The notes beneath the pieces were generated by a model. The model saw only the letters and a program-made list of their open reading frames with translations, was not told the origin of the DNA and made no database searches. A program made the position numbers and the translations under genes. From Coffea arabica (Eukaryota > Streptophyta > Magnoliopsida > Gentianales > Rubiaceae), in contig NC_092323.1 of the NCBI RefSeq assembly GCF_036785885.1, positions 13,090,501 through 13,154,500 of the forward strand: 64,000 nucleotides of DNA, given 5' to 3'. Positions 22,640 through 34,050 of this stretch are shown in pieces; position 1 is the first letter of the stretch, and every line of letters begins with the position of its first letter.

Positions 22640-23844
22640 TGGGAGGAATTATAGGTAAGAGGTCCTGAATTCAAAACTTCTCACCTATAAAAAAAAAAAA
22701 AGAATTAGAAATATTTGGATACTGTATTCTCGATAAACACTAGCTATCAAGACTTCACTTAATGGAGAAAATAATAGAACTGGAGGCCTAAAAATTAAAG
22801 ATCTTGGGTTATAGTGCCACCATGCTTAGTTGTAACCTAACAACTTTTTAGGAACAAAAACTCAGTGCAATTGTGCTTTGTGATTCCGTCTAGTGGTTGT
22901 ACATGTTTAAATTTTGTGTACAAATATATTATAATGTTGTAGTGAATATATGTTAAATATTTTATTCATGTACACTATTTTTATTCTAAATATAATAATA
23001 TAATGTAATTATACTCCAAATAATGTAAAAAGTATAATTATACCAAACCCCAACCGAACTGACCCCTCGCCCACTTTTTAGTACTAGTCACACCTTTTTT
23101 TGGGGGCTTGTGGTGTTAGTATTAGTACCCATTCCTTCTTGGCTAGTGGAGCCGATATATCTGGATGCTTGAAATTTATTACCAGAAACAAATGAGAATT
23201 TAAAACAAAGAGAAAATTATTTAAAATGTCTCTCACATTTTATCAAATCAATTTTTTCGTCATTCACTTTTAAAATAGTAATTTTAGATTACTTACAAAA
23301 TCAAATCGATAAAATTTAGTTTCAACCTAGGCTTTCAATTGCTTTGTATCCTGAATCCATCACCTGACCTATACATACTCATTTTTATAGGGGCAAAAAA
23401 GTTAAATCCCATTTATAGCTAAACAAATAGCCCTACCCATAGTCATTTTTCTTCTAAAAATGTAGGACATAACCCAAACCATATTCATTGTTTCTTCTAA
23501 AAAAGTGAGATTTGACATAATTCATATTCATTTTGCCACTAAAAAAGTGGGATCTAACCATTTTATATATAAAGAATGACTACAAGTTGATCACGTAGTG
23601 ATTTCAGGTTTAAAAATGATTGAAAATTTAGGTTGGGACTAAAATGATTGAAAATTTAAGTTGGGACTAAAATTTGCTAACTTAAATTTGTAAGGGACAC
23701 ATAATTAACTTTTTAAAAGTACATAACGAAAAATCTATTTGGCGAAATGCGAGAGATGTTTGAATAATTTTCCCTAAACCAAAATATCTAATTTTCCATA
23801 ATTCTTTTTAAGTGTAAGTGAGAGGGATCGAGCCCCCTAATTTG
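22640..23844. other. Non-coding flank after the Pack-MULE
   Basis: The stretch 22740-22850 aligns with 33040-33160 and 33498-33530, the empty site of the hAT MITE there. No gene is seen. The remainder has AT-rich and repeat-like sequence, including two near-copies of a run reading TTGGGACTAAAATGATTGAA or its variant near 23630-23665. Confidence 0.45.
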
Positions 23845-24215
23845 ATTAGTCACTTAAAACTGTCGCTTCCCTTCAATTTATTAGAGGAACATTAATTTGT
23901 AGCGGATGAATAGAATTATGACCGAGGGTGTTCATATTGGACGTTTATGGTTTGTTCTTTTGATATCGGAAATAATTGTGAGAAGTACTTTGGTGATTTC
24001 TTGATTTCCATAAGTATCAACCTTGTTTTGCTTCAAAGCTTACATTGTTTTCAAGTTTGGATCTTCTATGGATGAATAGTCACATTTAAACGGATACCAA
24101 TATTGAAAATCCTTTTAGCGCCAGCAATCATCTTAATTTTGCAATAATTTACATTAAGAGAGAACCCAACTGAATCATGTGAAAGTTGGAGAGAACTCTT
24201 CTGCAATCTAATATG
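23845..24215. repeat. Flank block shared by three UGT neighbourhoods (second copy)
   Basis: The block aligns closely with 33655-34050 (landmarks ATTAGAGGAACATTAATTTG, GATGAATAGAATTA, TGGTTTGTTCTTTTG, and TTTACATTAAGAGAGA). It ends at the CACTA terminus at 24222. Confidence 0.75.
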
Positions 24216-24221
24216 TAATAT

Positions 24222-24530
24222 CACTACAAGAAATTTGGCTTGTTATGACGCCAAAAATGGGCCGCAAAAAGTCCAAAAAGCGCCGCAAAAAAGTATTTGC
24301 AACACTTTTGCGACACAAGTCCTTTGTGGCTCAAAAGTAGCCGTTACAAAAGAAAACAGCAGTATTTTGCGAAGCGCCACAAGTATTTACGACACATATT
24401 TGTGCCACAAATGTGCACGAGGCACAAAAATTTGCGTCACAAAAAGTTCATGCAGCACAAAATTTTGCACTGCAAAAGGTCTCTTTCAAGATGATAGATG
24501 CACGGTAGTGTTTTACCATTTTTAATTATT
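24222..24530 (+). mobile_element. CACTA (En/Spm) transposon terminus
   Basis: CACTACAAGAAATTTGG is the standard plant CACTA terminal inverted repeat. The next 250 bp are rich in short related motifs (GCGCCGCAAAA, GCGACACAA, GGCACAAAA), as expected for subterminal transposase-binding repeats. I found no matching opposite end before 28 kb, so the element is either truncated or its right end is too diverged to see. The open frame over this region (24235-24525) comes from the repeats. Confidence 0.7.
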
Positions 24531-26272
24531 TTTTTGAATTATTTTTCATGCTTTGAATACCTTGCCCATTCCTGTATGTAATTCAATTCACCATTTAAAT
24601 GGAAACAATCCGCTCACCATTTAAATGGAAATTATCGCCGCAAATTTTCAAATTAAAATTTCATATTCATCATCATAATCAATTCTAAAAGGTACAAATA
24701 GTTCCTAATTTCTAATTTCAACCAATTTTGCATAAGTCATTACATTTCAATATGATTATACCACGTTATAACAATTTTCGATATAATCCAAGAAAAAACA
24801 TGCATTTGTCATTCCAAATGATTGATTCCAACAGGTCAATACAATGTCTCTAATCTCCTGCAACAAAACAAAAACATTTATTGTTAGTAAAACAAATCAA
24901 TTCTGCATTGCATTATCAAAGCATTAATTTCAACCGTCTCAAGCATCTCCATGGGAACAAGTAGTTAAGTCCTATATCATTATTTTAAGACTATCATATT
25001 GTTCTAATGACTCAAAGAATTGAAGCCAAATCACATGTCATGGCCACTCATGCACTCATACCTGTAAACATGCAGTATTAATACCGAAGTCAAAGCTCCC
25101 GGTTCACTTCCTAGTGTTCCCTATCAGATCAAATTTTCATTTTGCTAAAACATTCCCTATCAAATCAAATGCACAACCACCAGATTTTGGTTTCAAACAT
25201 GAGCCTGTAATGCAGAAATGAAAGTAAGAATAAAGGTTGAACTCAATTTATAACAGAGTGACGAATGCAAGCGAACAAAAGCAAATCAAACCTCTTGACA
25301 GTCTCCAAGGGGCATCACGATAGAAAACGTTACATCAGCATAGGATGACGTGGAAACTGCAAGCTTAATAAAAGAATAACAACCTGGACATAAGTTTAGG
25401 AGCTAATGCAGTCTACGTACCATATTCATCAACAGGAGCATAAAAATAATAGCCAGTGGCAAGTCTTTAAATGGACGGTAAGAATTGCATCTTAGAATTC
25501 AATAAACCTGCACAAAAAAAAAGGAGATAAGTAATTTTCTTGTTACAAAACTTCAAGAATTCTGTCAAACCATCCAGGAGAAAGTATGCAATATATTACC
25601 AGCTAGTCCAGACTAACATTCACATCTTCAGTTTTTAAGGCTTCCTCGGGGGGAAGTGAAGGTCATTGCAAGTATTAATCTGGGTACAAGTAACACAGGC
25701 ATTAACAAAAACTCTTACAATTAAAGTTGATCACAATTGCCAAGAGTAGTAATATATATTCGGTAATAAGGAATCTTCTTCTAAGATAAACTGAAGGTTA
25801 TAATGAGAACCCCAACCATTGAATGATTATATTTGTAGTCAAGGAAGAAAATAGGAAAAAATCCATTGTCTGTTATTGTTGCTTGGATGGTTTTTACCAT
25901 TCCGAGCATTTAATCTCTTGTATGAATCGGCTGAAATGCAAGCTAAGTCCATCATCTGTAGCCAAGAACCAACAAAACATTACCCTTCATGAACTATCCC
26001 ACTAGCACAGCAAACTAACATGTTTAATACTCCCAGAATTATATTCATGTAGAAACAAAAGACAGGAGAAAAAATGACCAGGACAAGACCAGAACAAACA
26101 TCCTAGGCGATCCCGAGCTCGGTTTCACTCCCTCCATCCTATTTTGATAACTGTGAGCCTTTTATAAACAGTAGAAGATAGTTATGTATTGTGCATAATT
26201 GTATGATTTTGCCCATATTAGAATTTAGTAACAAGTTTAATTGGGCTTCCTTTCTCTATAGGATAAGAGTAA
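24531..26272. other. Unassigned non-coding stretch
   Basis: No gene was recognised. It may be the interior of the CACTA element. A Stowaway-like end, CTCCCTCCATCC, appears at about 26129 without a clear partner. Confidence 0.35.
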
Positions 26273-27768
26273 GGCACCGTTTGTGTTGAAGGAATGGGAG
26301 GAAAATGAAAGAAAAGGAATTAGAGGGATTTGATTTTTGTTGTTTGGATTGATTTTTTGAGGAGGGAAAGGGAAGGATAAAGAGGGAAAGGGATGGATAG
26401 GGTCTAGTTATTTTATTGAATTATGAGTTTTGCCGTCAAATGGATGAAAACGGAGGGAAGTGAAATTAAATTAATTGAAATAATTTACATTTTTTAAAGG
26501 GTTATTATCACTTTATCCCCCCTAACTATATCACTACTTTCAATTTACCACATAACGTTATCTTTTAGTCACTTTACTCCCATAAGTAATTCAACTCAAC
26601 ATGTTAAGAAATTTTTGACAAAAATACCCTTTTATTTTATAGCATTACTATATTGTTATTATCACTTTATTCGATTGGATTATAGTGATACAATCACTTT
26701 AGTTCTTAACAGTATTTTCTAGGTATTTTACCTCATCATTAATCTAACTAGTATGGTCAAAAAATTTTAAATATATTTACCCTTTTTTTATATATAATTA
26801 AAAATAAAAAAGTTGTAATGGCTATTCTTTCTTTTTTTTTTACTTTAAGAGATCGGAAAACATAAAAATAAACTTTCTCAACTTTCTTTTTTTCACACTT
26901 ATTAATACTAGGAAAAGAAAAAGAGATAGGAAAAAAGGAGACAAAAAATTAGATTTTACAAAAAAAAGGAAATAAAGAAAAGCCTAGAATTATTGTATTA
27001 CTTTAAGGTTGTCGGGATTAGAATTGGAATTTGGTTGTAAACAAAAAAGTAAAATAATTTTAAAATAATAAAAGTATTTAATTATTTCTTATTTGTAATT
27101 TTTAAAAAAAAGAATTGAGTTCTCTCTCTTCCCCTCCCCCTCTCCATCTTTCTATTTTTTTTCAATATTAATAAGATTGCCAAGATGAAAGAAATTAATA
27201 CTTTGACTTTTTTTCTTGATACTAAAAGGAGAAGAGTCACTCTAAATTTTTTATTATTTTTATTATGCAAAGAGGAAGATATTTTCTTCTAAAGTTTTTT
27301 AACTTGCTAAGTTGGTTTAATGGTAGGATAAATTGCTTAAAAATAACTCTAGGGGGTAAATTGATAATGAGACTATATTTTATGGGGGGTAAAGTGATAA
27401 TAATTTTAAGGGTTAAACATATCTTTTCACTTTAATTAACAAACTCCGTTAAGTTTGACCGTTAGTTTTGGGGGTAAAGTGATTAAAAGATAACGTTAAG
27501 AGGGGAATTGATAGTAACACCGAACGTTAAAAGGGTAAAGTAATAATAACCTTTTTTTTTTTCAATTCAGTAACAGTTGATCTTTTCCTTTCCTTTTTTT
27601 TTTCTTCCTCAATCTAAACAAAATTCAGTATTTCTTTTTTTTTTTTCCTTCCATATTTTAGCCAAACAAGATGGACGAAAATCATCTTCCTCTACTGTCC
27701 TTTCTTTTCTCTTCCACCGGTATCCTTTCCTTTCCTTCCTCTTCCTTTCCTTCAATCAAAATGGTGCC
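26273..27768. mobile_element. Outer MITE interrupted by a second element
   Basis: The left end GGCACCGTTTGTGTTGAAGG and the right end, inverted, GGCACCATTTTGATTGAAGG are complementary termini. The purine-rich left arm and pyrimidine-rich right arm also mirror each other. Without the insertion at 26500-27551 the element would be about 440 bp. The termini resemble Tourist/Harbinger or hAT MITEs. The target-site duplication is unclear. Confidence 0.6.
26500..27551. mobile_element. Inner MULE-like element nested in the outer MITE
   Basis: It begins GGTTATTATCACTTTATCC and ends with the near inverse (right end inverted: GGTTATTATTACTTTACCC). The arms stay complementary for at least 100 bp, with motifs such as GATAACGTTA on the right and TAACGTTATC on the left. 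No transposase was seen. The ends resemble those of the other MULE-type MITEs in the window. Confidence 0.65.
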
Positions 27769-28118
27769 CAAAGTAGATTTTCGACATTAGATATGAAAAA
27801 AATATAACAATGCACCGACAATTTACACTGCTTCTCATGATGAAGTTATATTTGATTAAACGTACTACTGCATTTATGGACGGGGAAAAGCATTGAAATT
27901 AATGAGGATATGATGCAGAATATGGTTGAGGCAGACTTACAGATATTAAATGCGAAATTAAATCTTTTATTTCTTTCAATCCCGTTGTACTTATACGTAA
28001 TTTTCCAAAATTTAAATACGGATGCATGGAAAAGATGAAATGGAAAAACACTGATCAACGACAAACACTGATAATCCCTTGAATAGATGAAATGGAAAAG
28101 ATGGTTTAAGTAAATAAC

Positions 28119-30261
28119 TTAAATTTTAGGGGCCAGAAGCACTTCTTCAATCATCTTATCCAGATTCAAGTAGGAAGATCCACCATGTTTTATTGCTTCT
28201 TCAGCTTTGTTCTTCCACTCCAATGTCTTCTTCTTGATTTCCTTGCCCTTTTCTCCCTCCATTAAGTCTCTTACCACATTCTCCACCTCTTTTCTGTTCA
28301 CATTATTGTCTATCTCCACGCCAACATCCCAGTAAGAGCAACAACTCAAGCAATTAGTCTGTTGATCTGCAAAAAACGGCCAGCAAATCATAGGTACTCC
28401 AGCTGACAAGCTTTCAAGAACAGAATTCCATCCACAGTGTGTTAAAAATGCACCAACTGATGGATGACTAAGAACGAGTTCTTGATTACACCATGTAGCT
28501 AACATCCCTCTATCCTTAGAAGCAAGGAAGAATTCGGGCGGGAGATCGATTGGCCCTCCATTGACAAGATCAGGCCTGATTATCCAAAGAAAGTACTGCA
28601 TGCTATTGGCAAGTCCCATTGCAAACTCAACCAACTGATTTTCAGTCATGACTGTAATGCTACCAAAGTTAACATAAGCGACTGAGCCTGCTTTCTTGGA
28701 ATTCAGCCATTCGATGCAACTGTCATCTTCTTTCCATAGATTTGATTGGATTGCTTCTGTGGAATGGTCATCCTTTTGCACCTCTTTGAGAAGCAAGTGA
28801 ATTGGTCCAAGAGTGTATACATGATCCATCATGGAAGAAAATTGCTCCAAAATACCGTGTTCTAGCTGCTCAAAAGTGTTCAGAATGACAGCAGCACCCT
28901 TCAAAGTCCATGGTATGAGCTTAACTAAATAATCCACAAACTCATCCTTGGGATCAGTAGTCCAGATTACGGTTGGGATGTCTTTTAATCGGACACTACT
29001 AATTCCAGGAATCCAATCAATGGTATTTTCCATGTACCCATTGGTAAAGCAACTTGCATCTGTAAATTAAATATATAAAAAAAAGCTGTACATTACATAC
29101 AATTGAAACAAGAAACATTCAATACCTAAAATTGATGTCTTAATATGGCAAAGGATGAAAAATAAAATACAATATTGGCCAAAACAGGATAAAGTAAGAT
29201 GCTCTGATTGCCCTATATACATTTACCACCGTTTTGATTCTTGAGTTTGTCTCGGTTCAAGAAGAGAAAATTATTAATGAGAAAACAGTGCCAAATAATC
29301 TGATGTGCTGTAAAATATAATAACTATAATTTGAAGTGCATGAGAATTGAGTGCTAAACTTTATGTGAGCAAATTTTGCTCAGTCTGTATAATCTTTTGG
29401 AGGGTAAATTATCTTTTACCCTCCTATGATTTGATGCTTTGAACCATATAGGGGTAATGTGGTAAAATACCAAATTATATGGAGGTAAAAGGTAACTTAT
29501 CCTTTTTTTGAGCCCCTTTGGATTTCAAATTACACGTGCAGTATTTGCATTAGTCATGAAGCTGCTCCATTTCTGAGTCCAATCATTCTATGGTTCATAG
29601 GATATTTTTCTATTGAGTCAGTCATCATATATACTATCTGAATTACTGCTAAAATATTACCTTTATCCAATTTTCTCATTGCAAGGTTGTTATGTTATTT
29701 TTGTATAGAGGAAAAAAAAACAAAATTCTTTTTTGTACCTTTGAGTGGTGTATACCCTCGTTCACGAAGTTGAGGAAATTGCGAGCAACACATGACGGTT
29801 AATGCACTCATGGTCCAAAACAGTACATCTGGGATTCCTAGTTCTTCAGCTGCCTCAACTGTGAATGTGGACATAACAGCATCAGAAATTATACAAGTTA
29901 CAGGAGGAAATTCATCATCCACCGAAGCCTTATTGTTGAGCCTTCTAATCAGATCAACAAATGGGCGGTAGAAATTTTTTGCAATTGAAAGAAAAAGCTG
30001 GGAAAGATCTTGGGTAACATCATCATTTTCAGCAGGTGGGAGGCCATCTGGGATGGTCTCAAACTTGAAATCTGGTGAACCATCCAGCGACTTGGGACCC
30101 CTTGATTTCAGCAAACGTTTGTAGTTATATTCTGTGTGAACAAATGTTATGTAAAAGCCTTTATGGTGGAGAAGTTTGGCCAACTTTAGCATTGCGCCAA
30201 TATGACTTTGAGATGGATGTGGGATGCAAACAGCATGAGGCTTCCTCACTGCTTTCCCCAT
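28119..30261 (-). CDS. UGT-3: UGT85-type UDP-glycosyltransferase, intact
   Basis: Minus-strand exons are 30261-29739 and 29059-28119, with a 679-bp phase-1 intron. The product is 487 residues. Upstream in-frame ATGs at 30267 and 30312 exist; the second would add a 17-residue leader, but homology to UGT-1 favours 30261. His20, Asp127 and the PSPG box (364-407, WCNQ ... THCGWNS ... FFADQ) are all present. It is the near-identical twin of UGT-2 and should have the same general chemistry. Distinguishing residues are PHPS for PYPS at 15, DLSQLFL for DVFQLFP, and a C-terminus reading AIKHGG...MIEEVLLAPKI. Its promoter has a Stowaway MITE ending 99 bp before the ATG and a weakened TATA-like run, so expression may differ from UGT-2. 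Confidence 0.92.
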
Positions 30262-30359
30262 TGCCATTTGCTCTTTGATCAGTTTGCAGTTGAAGTCCTC
30301 TTTAATATGCATGGTGGATATTTAATGCTGGTGATGAACTGTCTCCTATTAGTTTTGTA

Positions 30360-30688
30360 CTCCCTCCGTCCTACTTGGATCGTCCTATTTCTTTTTTCAC
30401 ACAGTTTAAGAAAAAGTAGTTAACTTTGTTGAAAAATTAAATTTAAATTGCTATTTTTCTAAAATACCCTCACATTAAATAGAGTACAACTATATGGAAA
30501 CTTGAATTGATGGTAAAAAAAGAATTAACTCTCATTAAATGGGGTAGGTTTATAGTAACAACAACTTACATTGAATAAGGGCATTTTAGAAAAATTAAAA
30601 TACAACTATATTTTTCAATTGGAAAGTGGACTACAATTTGGGACAGACGAAAAAGGAAAACAGGACTATCAAAGTGGGACGAAGGGAG
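30360..30688. mobile_element. Stowaway-type MITE in the UGT-3 promoter
   Basis: Ends are CTCCCTCCGTCC and GGGACGAAGGGAG, flanked by TA on each side (30358-30359 and 30689-30690). The matching place upstream of UGT-2 (about 17610) has no element, so this insertion followed the duplication. It lies 99 bp upstream of the UGT-3 start codon and about 35 bp upstream of the run where the UGT-2 TATA box would be. Confidence 0.88.
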
Positions 30689-31239
30689 TATATTTTATTC
30701 ACACAGTTTCTTTTTTTTTTTTTTTGGATTGAAAATGCGATTCCAACTAAATTGTATGTCAGATGCTAGAAATTTTATTGGATGCCCCTTATATTATGGC
30801 AGGAAGAAATCGAGTTATGAGTTTTGTTAGGAAATTTTTCTTTGATTGAGAAAAGGGTGTTTTGATTTTTTTTTTCTAGCAATAGGGTGACAAGAGTGAA
30901 GTGTGAGATTTCTAGCAATAGGGTAAGGATATACATGAAATTACCCCCATAAAAAGAACTATTTGATAAAAGATCATTCAATTAGAGGAAAACAAAGATA
31001 TTGGCCCATTTTCCTGCTGCAAATGTTCGACTATAGATGTGAGCAATGATATTAGAACCGACATGTACAGACATAATATGTGGAGCTACTTCAACCACTA
31101 GTAGCAATGTACTGCTGTCGGTCTCAATATTTCTCGTTACAGGCTGGATGAATGAGACTTAGAGGGGCATTGGAAAGGGACAATTGGAAACTCTAGAAAA
31201 TTTACAGGGTACAATTGTAGGACCAAATTAAAAATTTTA

Positions 31240-33140
31240 ATATATAACAAACCAATTTTAAGAATCTTTTGGAGTTGAACTTGTTATGATTAAGATTTTG
31301 GTACTGGAAATATATTCTCAAGAAGCCATTAGGTCATAATACCTTTTGTTTTACGACAGAACAAAATGACACAAGTATAATGGCGGAAAATGTAATACAA
31401 GTGAAGGGTTACAGCTTTATAATTCAGATAAGCAAGAAATCAAGTACAAAATTGTGCAATATCAAGTCGTGATTCATGTGTTTTTGGCTGTTCAATCAAG
31501 CCATTAAATAACTAGAGTAATTACTCCCAACAAAGAAACTGAAGCCTTGGAGTCACTATCGCCCGACAAGCCCACCAACTTTTGCTGCCAATAATGGCAA
31601 GCTTCTTAGAGCCGGCAGAAGTGCAGACCCTTCCAATCTAACCCTCCAGAATTAGGTTTTCCACCCTTAGAAATTTAAAAATTTTCAATAGATTCTTTAC
31701 AAATTAAAATTTTTGTCCCCTCAAAAATTTGAAAATATTATAGGTATATGCATCAATTTAAACATGTTAAAACTCATCCGCTCTATATAAATTTTGTGAT
31801 TCCGTCTATGAATGAATATGTCTCATCCTGAATAGACCTGACTATTCCTACGAATATGCCAAATTAATTTCGTTATTGTAAAGGCAGTCAACGATCAAAC
31901 TCTTAGAAATTAATTTGCTAGACTCTTTTGCATACAAATTATGTGGAATAGCCGCATGATTTGATCCGATTGTTATACTTATTATAGTATTTGGTGTACA
32001 ATCACATTACGTTATTGTACTCGCAGAAAAAATGATTATGAAGATTAAAATATTTCATTTTCATTCGATACAACATTATAATGTAGTTATATGTAATAAA
32101 TTTAAACAAACACAATAATCAGATTGAATCATACACAATACAACAACACGCTTACCTAATCCCAGATTATGCTAGAGCAGATTAAACCGTTTGGAGAAAG
32201 TGATGCTTGAATGCATCTTGAAATCATCTCTCTTATCCTAATATAGTGGTAATGCGATGTGTGCCCTAAATTTTGTAGCCTACCATTTGATGGACGGAGG
32301 CAGAAAGGATTGTTGCCAATCATATAAATTACATGTGTGTGATAGTAGTATGGCATGGCTTATAATTTAATAGCGGAACAATTTAAATTGCTCGTCAATC
32401 AAGTCTTAGAGTGAACTTCAGTACAAAAGATCAATAATCATTGCTTGATATCACAACCAGAAGTTTGTAAAGTATTCAAAAAAAAAAAAAAAAAAAAGGT
32501 AGAAACTCAAGATTCACGACTAGATTGAACCAAAAAATTGGACATGCTACTTCAACTTTATAATTGACACCAATAATTTCGTTTATTTCTGATCGCTTAA
32601 TGATGTCAGGCGTGATGTTAGGTACTAAATTTTTTTTTTGTTCTTTTTCCTGTTGTAGATTGCTTGGTAACAGAATTATGATGTATGATGCATGGGATGT
32701 CAATCATCGACTGAAATATGAATATGTTTAAGCCCAATAGGTACTTCCAACTCTTTCTTAATTTTTTTAAGTTTTTATTTATGCAGTTAATACCAACTTT
32801 GATAATTAAATCTAGCAATTAATTTACAAGTCAATTGCATATATATATATGAAGTTTTCAGTAAATAAGATCAGAGATATCTCTCAGGCCATTGGGAATA
32901 TCTCTTCACTGTCAGACTCAGGGTTTAAATCATGTACTTAATAGCTGATGATAGAAAATGTGTGAAGAGGGATGGGAGCGTGAAAAAAAAAAATATCAAA
33001 GATATTATCGTATCATACGTGGATACAGTTTTCTCCATAAATGCCAGCTATCCAGACTTGACCTCATGGAGAAAATAATGGAAGTTCAGGCCTCAAAATC
33101 AAAGATTTTGGGTTTTAGTGCCAATATGCTGAGTTGTAGC
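31240..33140. other. Non-coding flank shared with 18.54-22.83 kb
   Basis: The sequence aligns piecewise with the flank of UGT-2, without the SINE-bearing insert and the Pack-MULE. No gene was recognised. A poly-A run is at 32476-32497. Confidence 0.5.
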
Positions 33141-33497
33141 TAGGGCTGCAAATGAGCCGAGTCGAGTCGAGCCTTGGGCTAATCGAGCCGAGTCTCGACT
33201 AAATTTTACCAAGCTCGAACTCGAGCTCGAAAAAAATAAAAAAAAAATAATATTTTTTTAATAAATAATAAAAATATTAAGGATATATATGTAATTTTAC
33301 TATTAAAATAAAAAAAAATATATATATATATATATACTTAAAATAAAAAAAATAAAAAATATTATATATATATATACTCGAACTCGCGAGCTAACGAGCT
33401 TAATATTTTGAGTTCGAGTTCGAGCTCGATTTCGACTCGAGTCAGCTCGAGCTCGACTCGAGCTTGAATCGAGCGGCTCGATTCGTTTGCAGCCCTA
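33141..33497. mobile_element. hAT-type MITE, 357 bp
   Basis: The ends are TAGGGCTGCAAATGAGCC and the inverse CGATTCGTTTGCAGCCCTA. An exact 8-bp duplication GTTGTAGC flanks it (33133-33140 and 33498-33505). The arms are rich in GAGCTCGA and TCGAGC motifs and the centre is AT-rich. The duplicated segment has the empty site at 22829-22836 (GTTGTAAC). Confidence 0.9.
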
Positions 33498-33654
33498 GTT
33501 GTAGCCTAACAACTTTTTAGTACTTGTCGCACCCTTTGTGTGGGTTCCCATTCCTTCTTGACCAGTGAAGCCAATGTACCTGGATGCGAGAAGTTTATTC
33601 CCAGAAAAAAATCAGAAATTAAAAAAAAATCTCTAACGCACCATAATTTAATTA

Positions 33655-34050
33655 TTCGCTTAAAGCTCTCTCTTCCTTTCAATGCATTAGAGGAACATTA
33701 ATTTGTAGCAGATGAATAGAATTACGATCAAGAATGTTCATATTAGACGTTAATGGTTTGTTCTTTTGAAACTTTAGTCAAATTACAATGAAATGTTGGA
33801 GATAATTATGAAAAGTACTTTGGTGATTTCTTGATTCCTACAACCTTTTTTTTCGCTTCAAAGCTCACATTGTTTTGAAGTTTGGATCTTCAATGGATGA
33901 AACATTACATTTAAATTGATATCAACATTCAAGATTTTTTTAGTGCCAACGTCCATCTTTATCCTGCAGCAATTTACATTAAGAGAGAGCCCCACAGAAC
34001 CATGTGAAAGATGGAGAGAGCCCTTCTCCAGAGTAATGTGTACTATAGTG
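33655..34050. repeat. Flank block shared by three UGT neighbourhoods (third copy)
   Basis: The block is closely alignable with 23845-24215 and more loosely with 13940-14210. It marks the right edge of the second copy of the segmental duplication. Confidence 0.75.

Noticed and set aside
24235-24525. 96-residue plus-strand frame
   Set aside because: It consists of the short subterminal repeats of a CACTA terminus.
30267-30312. Longer N-terminus for UGT-3 starting at 30312
   Set aside because: The extra residues match the untranslated leader of UGT-2, and no other cluster member has them.
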